Positions 54,327 to 64,000 of a stretch of 64,000 bases of DNA are shown here, one piece after another. The stretch lies in contig NC_085117.1 in assembly GCF_030269925.1 (NCBI RefSeq), forward strand, positions 186,001 through 250,000, read 5' to 3'. The stretch is from Bombyx mori. Lineage: Eukaryota > Arthropoda > Insecta > Lepidoptera > Bombycidae. How positions within the stretch are numbered: position 1 is the first letter of the stretch; every line of letters begins with the position of its first letter. The notes beneath the pieces are model-generated. The model worked only from the letters and a program-made list of their open reading frames with translations, searched no databases and was not told the DNA's origin. The position numbers and the translations under genes were made by a program.

Positions 54327-54690
54327 TGGCACTCGGGGACTGCCGCGGTAAAGCTGTTGCATATCATTTTTTATCAACTTATGCAATTATAATTAGACAA
54401 TAATAATTTAATATTAAAACAATAATAAAATAAGATCACGCTATATTTATAAACATTAACAAAAGCAAAATAATAACTGTTCTCTTCACTCATAAGCTAG
54501 ACCACGCGAGAGAGAGATGGGCAGACTTTTAATGATGCGCATGCAGTGCGACGTCACGCCGCGCGCTTTTTCACAAACACTACACAAGCATAATGTGTGA
54601 ATGTGTTGAACGCGAGCTACATGGTAGGCGGAGTAGGGGTGTTAGGTTTTATTTTCGTTACGGAATTTCTTGATTCGGTCGCCGCGATAA
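54327..54690 (+). repeat. Repeat G, copy 2
   Basis: Direct-orientation counterpart of 49767-50110. It ends near TTGATTCGGTCGCCGCG and is followed by GATAAAAGCTATGCAATAGC, complementary to the start of the repeat (GCTATTGCATAGC). Confidence 0.7.
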
Positions 54691-55044
54691 AAGCTATGCA
54701 ATAGCTTAAAAAGTAGTTAAAATCATTACTACATCAAAGTGAAATAAAAATGAAAGAAAATAATATCATTTCATACTTTTATAAGATACAGAATCCATAA
54801 TAATGTAATGTAACATAAAATATGTTTAGGGTTTAATGAGATTTTTATATATTAATTTTTATTTTAGATTTTTCTGTTCCGTTTAGTGTTCCTGGCTACG
54901 GACAACTGAAGTGTTATTCGTATTACCAAATAATAAAAAGAGTTATACAATATTTACAAATACTTTTATTTTTCAACACAAAACATGCAATAATCAATAC
55001 AAACACAATTCTCATAAAATAACAAACGATTTACTAAGTTAAAT

Positions 55045-55240
55045 AAGTTTGTACATTCTTACTTTCTCTTCCTCTTTTTCTCCACCTTATCCTACTAGGT
55101 GGGGTCGGCACAACATTTTTTTCTCTTCCATTCTCTTCTATCAGCCGTCATCTCAATACTCACTCCTCTCTCTCTCTCATATCGTCATTCATACACTCCA
55201 TCCATTGTACATTTTTACTTTCATAAGGTTCTTTACAAAA
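55045..55240 (-). mobile_element. RTE-like LINE fragment, minus strand
   Basis: GGTGGGGTCGGCACAACA, ATTCTCTTCTATCAGCCGTC and CATATCGTCATTCATACACT match the reverse complement of 12460-12640. No intact frame. Confidence 0.5.
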
Positions 55241-55364
55241 AAAAATTACAAATTCCTTTATTGCCTGTACATTGATAAATTGTTGATTACTAAATGTAAT
55301 AGGTTTCATCTGTGCACTATATTGAACTAATCTGTGATAAAAGTTATTCTATTCAGAATTTGAC

Positions 55365-55680
55365 TTTTTGGCGGGAACGCGAGGAGTGAAGTTGTGTGAT
55401 TTGTTTTATTTTGTCTATTTAGTGTTTCTTCGGGTTTAAATGTGTAATAACGGTGGTTTATTAACTGTTTAATATCTGTGAAAGTGCAAAAATGTGGGAA
55501 AATGAAACAAAGCCGCTGGACGTAACTTATCGGGATCCTCCAAAAAGTCTACTGAAAAAATCTCAGTAAATGACCATTTTAATGAGATTATATTTCATCC
55601 CAGTTGATTAATGCCTCAAATTAACCATCTTTATTTCATTTCACTCTATATTATCATTTTTCATGAAATTATGAATATAA
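55365..55680 (+). repeat. Repeat E
   Basis: GACTTTTTGGCGGGAACGCG, TTTTATTTTGTCTATTTAGT, TCTGTGAAAGTGCAAAAATG, GAGATTATATTTCATCCC. A shorter inverted piece lies near 53060-53220. Confidence 0.7.
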
Positions 55681-56235
55681 ATTAAAATAAGACATTACCT
55701 AAAGCTCTTAGTTACCAGGCCATAAAAAGAAGAAAAAAACAGCACGAACAGCTGATTGTTTAAAATGACCGCGAAAGCTAGGTAGGTACAATTTTTTTTA
55801 CTAAAAATCAATACTGGCGTACGTAACAATTTTTTTATCGCCTGAAATGGCCTCTGTAGTTATAACAAGCGAATGCAGGAAAGTATTTGACTTCACTAAG
55901 ACCATTTTAATTTGCATGTCTAGTTAAAACGTTTTTTTTCTTTTGGCCTAGTAATATATAATTTAACTATTTTATTATGATTTACATGGTTATTTTTAGA
56001 CCAATAAAAGTAATGGTAAATTTCTTTGACGCCATTAGAAGTACTATTTAAAGACTTCATCTGGAACATCTGATGTCGTGCGTTTTTATTTCTCTATAGG
56101 TCTTTATAGCGTAGATAGTACTGACCCCGCTCTGCGCCCGACGGTGATGTCCACTAGCCGAACAGATGTTTCATTGTTTTTTAATTTATGTTTGTGTTCT
56201 ACCCGCTCTGTCGTACTTTCAATAGTATTGCATTG

Positions 56236-56440
56236 CATCACAACTTGGATATAGTTTAGATGTATAACGAGCGTACCGTTCACCTGATCTTAAGTGGTTT
56301 CCCGAGTCCGTGGACATCAACAAGGTAAATGCCGACGCCCCCCTTGAGACATGTCGCAAACGCATTGCTGCTTCACGGCACAAATAGCCAGGGCAGTGGT
56401 ACCTACCCAAGCGGACTGACTTACCAGTAATTACGCAATT
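56236..56440 (-). repeat. Bm1 SINE relic
   Basis: Diverged reverse-complement Bm1: CATCAACAAGGTAAATGCCG, CGCATTGCTGCTTCACGGCA, GGTACCTACCCAAGCGGAC. Confidence 0.65.
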
Positions 56441-56517
56441 TATATTTTTGGCTTTCGAACACAATACACAATAATAAAACAATTTCCACCAAATTCATTT
56501 AATACAATACTTGATGG

Positions 56518-56523
56518 TTTTAT
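56518..56523 (-). terminator. Candidate polyadenylation signal of the 12-finger gene
   Basis: AATAAA on the minus strand about 300 nt past the stop codon at 56822-56820. Confidence 0.4.
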
Positions 56524-56819
56524 TAAAATTCGGGTATTTTGCTACACCAGCGCCATCTCACCGACACACGATTGCACAGACACTCGTCACGCGAAGTCAT
56601 TTCACTTTACCCTCCGCGACTGACATGGGGCACTGCTTATTCTGTCACTTAATTTCAAAACCTTTCGCCAGTTTTCTTCGGGGACTCATAAATGCTCACG
56701 TTCCCCGACCTGATGCGGCTGTTGGAGCTCATAAATTACGAGGTGCGTATTGCTGCGCCCCGGAACTGGACCGAAGCCCGCGCCGATAGTTCGGTGGACT
56801 AGGGATTCCACGGCATTCC

Positions 56820-62437
<5,618 letters not shown>

Positions 62438-64000
62438 AACTGAAGATCGGTGAAAACAGACATAGGCTATTTACAACAGTAATCCATTTTGAACATATAT
62501 AGTTTACATATTTTTATTTTCCAGTCTTCAAAGGGCAATAACGCCCCCTTGTGGGCGCTACAGGCCTAAAGGGGGCCGGTAAGAGACCCAGAAAAAAAAG
62601 GGGGCGTTATGTAAAGGCTTGGAAGGGGATTTGTAATTTTATCTAGGACTCTTTGACACCGACTAAGCTGGTGATGGTAAGTGGTTTTTAAGAAAGCGAA
62701 AAAATGGGGGTGCTAAAAATAATTTATTCTCAAACTAGGCAGTAGACAAAAGAAGTTTCGGAACCCATATTATACACAATTAAACTGTGTACAGATGATA
62801 GGTCGACTGTCCGATGATTAAAATTGGAGATGGTGACTGCATTGGGCAGAATGGACCTGCATTTGTGGTCCAAGAAGATGCCCAATTACAAAAAATTTTT
62901 GATTTCCTTTATCAGCTCACTTTAAGTGTATTGTAAGTGTAAGCTGGTATGTGCTGGAAGATTTTGAATACTGGCATAATATACTGCATAATATGACTAC
63001 ATTGATTGCCTTATGATTTAATCACGTTAACACACAAGCCACAATTACTGAACGTTTTTCTATAAATTCCAATTAACATATTGACTGCCATGTAGTTCAC
63101 ATTTTTTTTGCCTACCTATGCTGATAGCCTTGAGAGACTATTTCAGTTTCTCCTTGACGTGTAGATGAGCTCACGGGGCTCTAACCGGGAGTGTTGCTAG
63201 CACTGGCCCTAGCAAGAGCAATGCTTCGGAGAATCTACGACCGGATCGGAAACGCGGCCCACTGAGAAGATCCGGCGAGAAACTCAGTGGGCTGTGTCTG
63301 TGGGTTAATTTACTCGCCGAGCCCTTCGTCGCAAGCGACGGGTTCGGCGAGGACGGTGTCTGGATAGATCACCGGTGCGCTACATGAGGCACTGAAGTAA
63401 TTATGTCGGTTTCTGTTACTAAACGCCTGGATTGCCTGACTTTGCCTTCTTTTGTTTAATATATATTTTAGTCGCTTTGTAATAGAATTATTCTCAGTAT
63501 CTTCGGATTATTCTTTCCCAGAGTCTACTAGATATTACAGTATCTTAGTAAAAAGATTGAAGAGAGAAATTGACATAATTACTTTAGTGCATCACATAGA
63601 GTACCAGTGACCTACACGACAGTGAAAGTGTTAAATAATATTATTAGAAAGACAGTTTAGTTGAACTATTTCAGTGTCTCGAAGACTTTAAAAGCCTGTA
63701 TGCGGTTTGTCCACACAACCCTCTGTTGTGATAATGATAACTCCAATAGTGAGTAATTGTTGATGGATATGCGTACACTGATTGGTGGCTGTTTATATGA
63801 TAAAAATGATATGCGAGTATGTGATGGCTGGAGATACCATGAACTGACCGGTAAATGAATGACTTTGATATAAAATGCATCTGTATGCAATATAATGTGC
63901 GCGCTTGGCCGTACCACGTGAATTATTCTATTTTATTATTTGTTATTAACGCACCCACCATCAAAAGGTTTCAAGCTTGTCATTCACAGTGGATTGATTT
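62438..64000. other. Upstream flank of the 12-finger gene, no gene seen
   Basis: About 62520-62640 is a GC-rich repeat-like stretch with AACGCCCCCTTGTGGGCGCT and TAAAGGGGGCCGG, origin unknown. A family-P copy lies at 63105-63375. I looked for a ZAD-type CxxC exon on the minus strand and did not find one, but a short exon could be missed. Confidence 0.45.
63105..63375 (-). repeat. Family-P retroelement, well conserved
   Basis: TTTTTTTTGCCTACCTATGC, GCTCACGGGGCTCTAACCGG, GATCCGGCGAGAAACTCAGT, TCGTCGCAAGCGACGGGTTC. The longest uninterrupted central part of the family here. Confidence 0.78.

Overview
This window is nuclear DNA of a moth, almost certainly the silkworm Bombyx mori or its wild sister species. 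The main evidence is more than fifteen copies of the tRNA-derived SINE Bm1, together with lepidopteran-style Helitrons, a mariner element and several poly(A)-ended LINE fragments. There is no bacterial or viral gene content. Genes have GT-AG introns and are separated by AT-rich, repeat-packed DNA. All gene models below were joined by hand from splice sites and reading phase, without transcripts.

Layout. 1-3.6 kb is repeat-rich intergenic DNA. 3.6-7.1 kb (+) holds ZNF-A, a 10-finger C2H2 protein with an AT-hook tail; its fingers lie in one exon and a 10-codon first exon is proposed upstream. 7.2-15.3 kb is a transposon graveyard. 15.35-24.77 kb (+) is a nine-exon gene for a 404-residue protein with an N-terminal PDZ domain followed by a C3HC4 RING finger. 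26.35-37.14 kb (-) is a 14-exon ZAD-C2H2 gene (597 residues, 11 fingers). 37.1-44.5 kb carries transposons: a PIF/Harbinger-like element, a LINE tail, a Helitron inside another element, and a full-length but broken mariner. 44.5-46.1 kb (+) is ZNF-B, a 14-finger protein built like ZNF-A. 46.2-51.9 kb is repeats. 51.9-53.0 kb (-) is RBM48, an RNA-binding factor of the minor spliceosome. 53-56.8 kb is repeats. 56.8-62.4 kb (-) is a nine-exon gene for a 12-finger protein (424 residues as modelled; its true N-terminus may lie upstream). 62.4-64 kb is repeats.

The window therefore holds four C2H2 zinc-finger genes of two architectures. Two plus-strand genes have all fingers in one exon, KxEP motifs and non-TGEKP linkers. 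Two minus-strand genes have fingers cut up by many introns. Insect C2H2 and ZAD genes commonly expand in such clusters and are usually DNA-binding transcription regulators. RBM48 and the PDZ-RING gene are unrelated residents.

The most unusual structures are the PDZ-then-RING protein, and a Bm1 element in its sixth intron that received a 121-nt poly(A) block plus three head-to-tail LINE 3' ends separated by the same 13-bp repeat.
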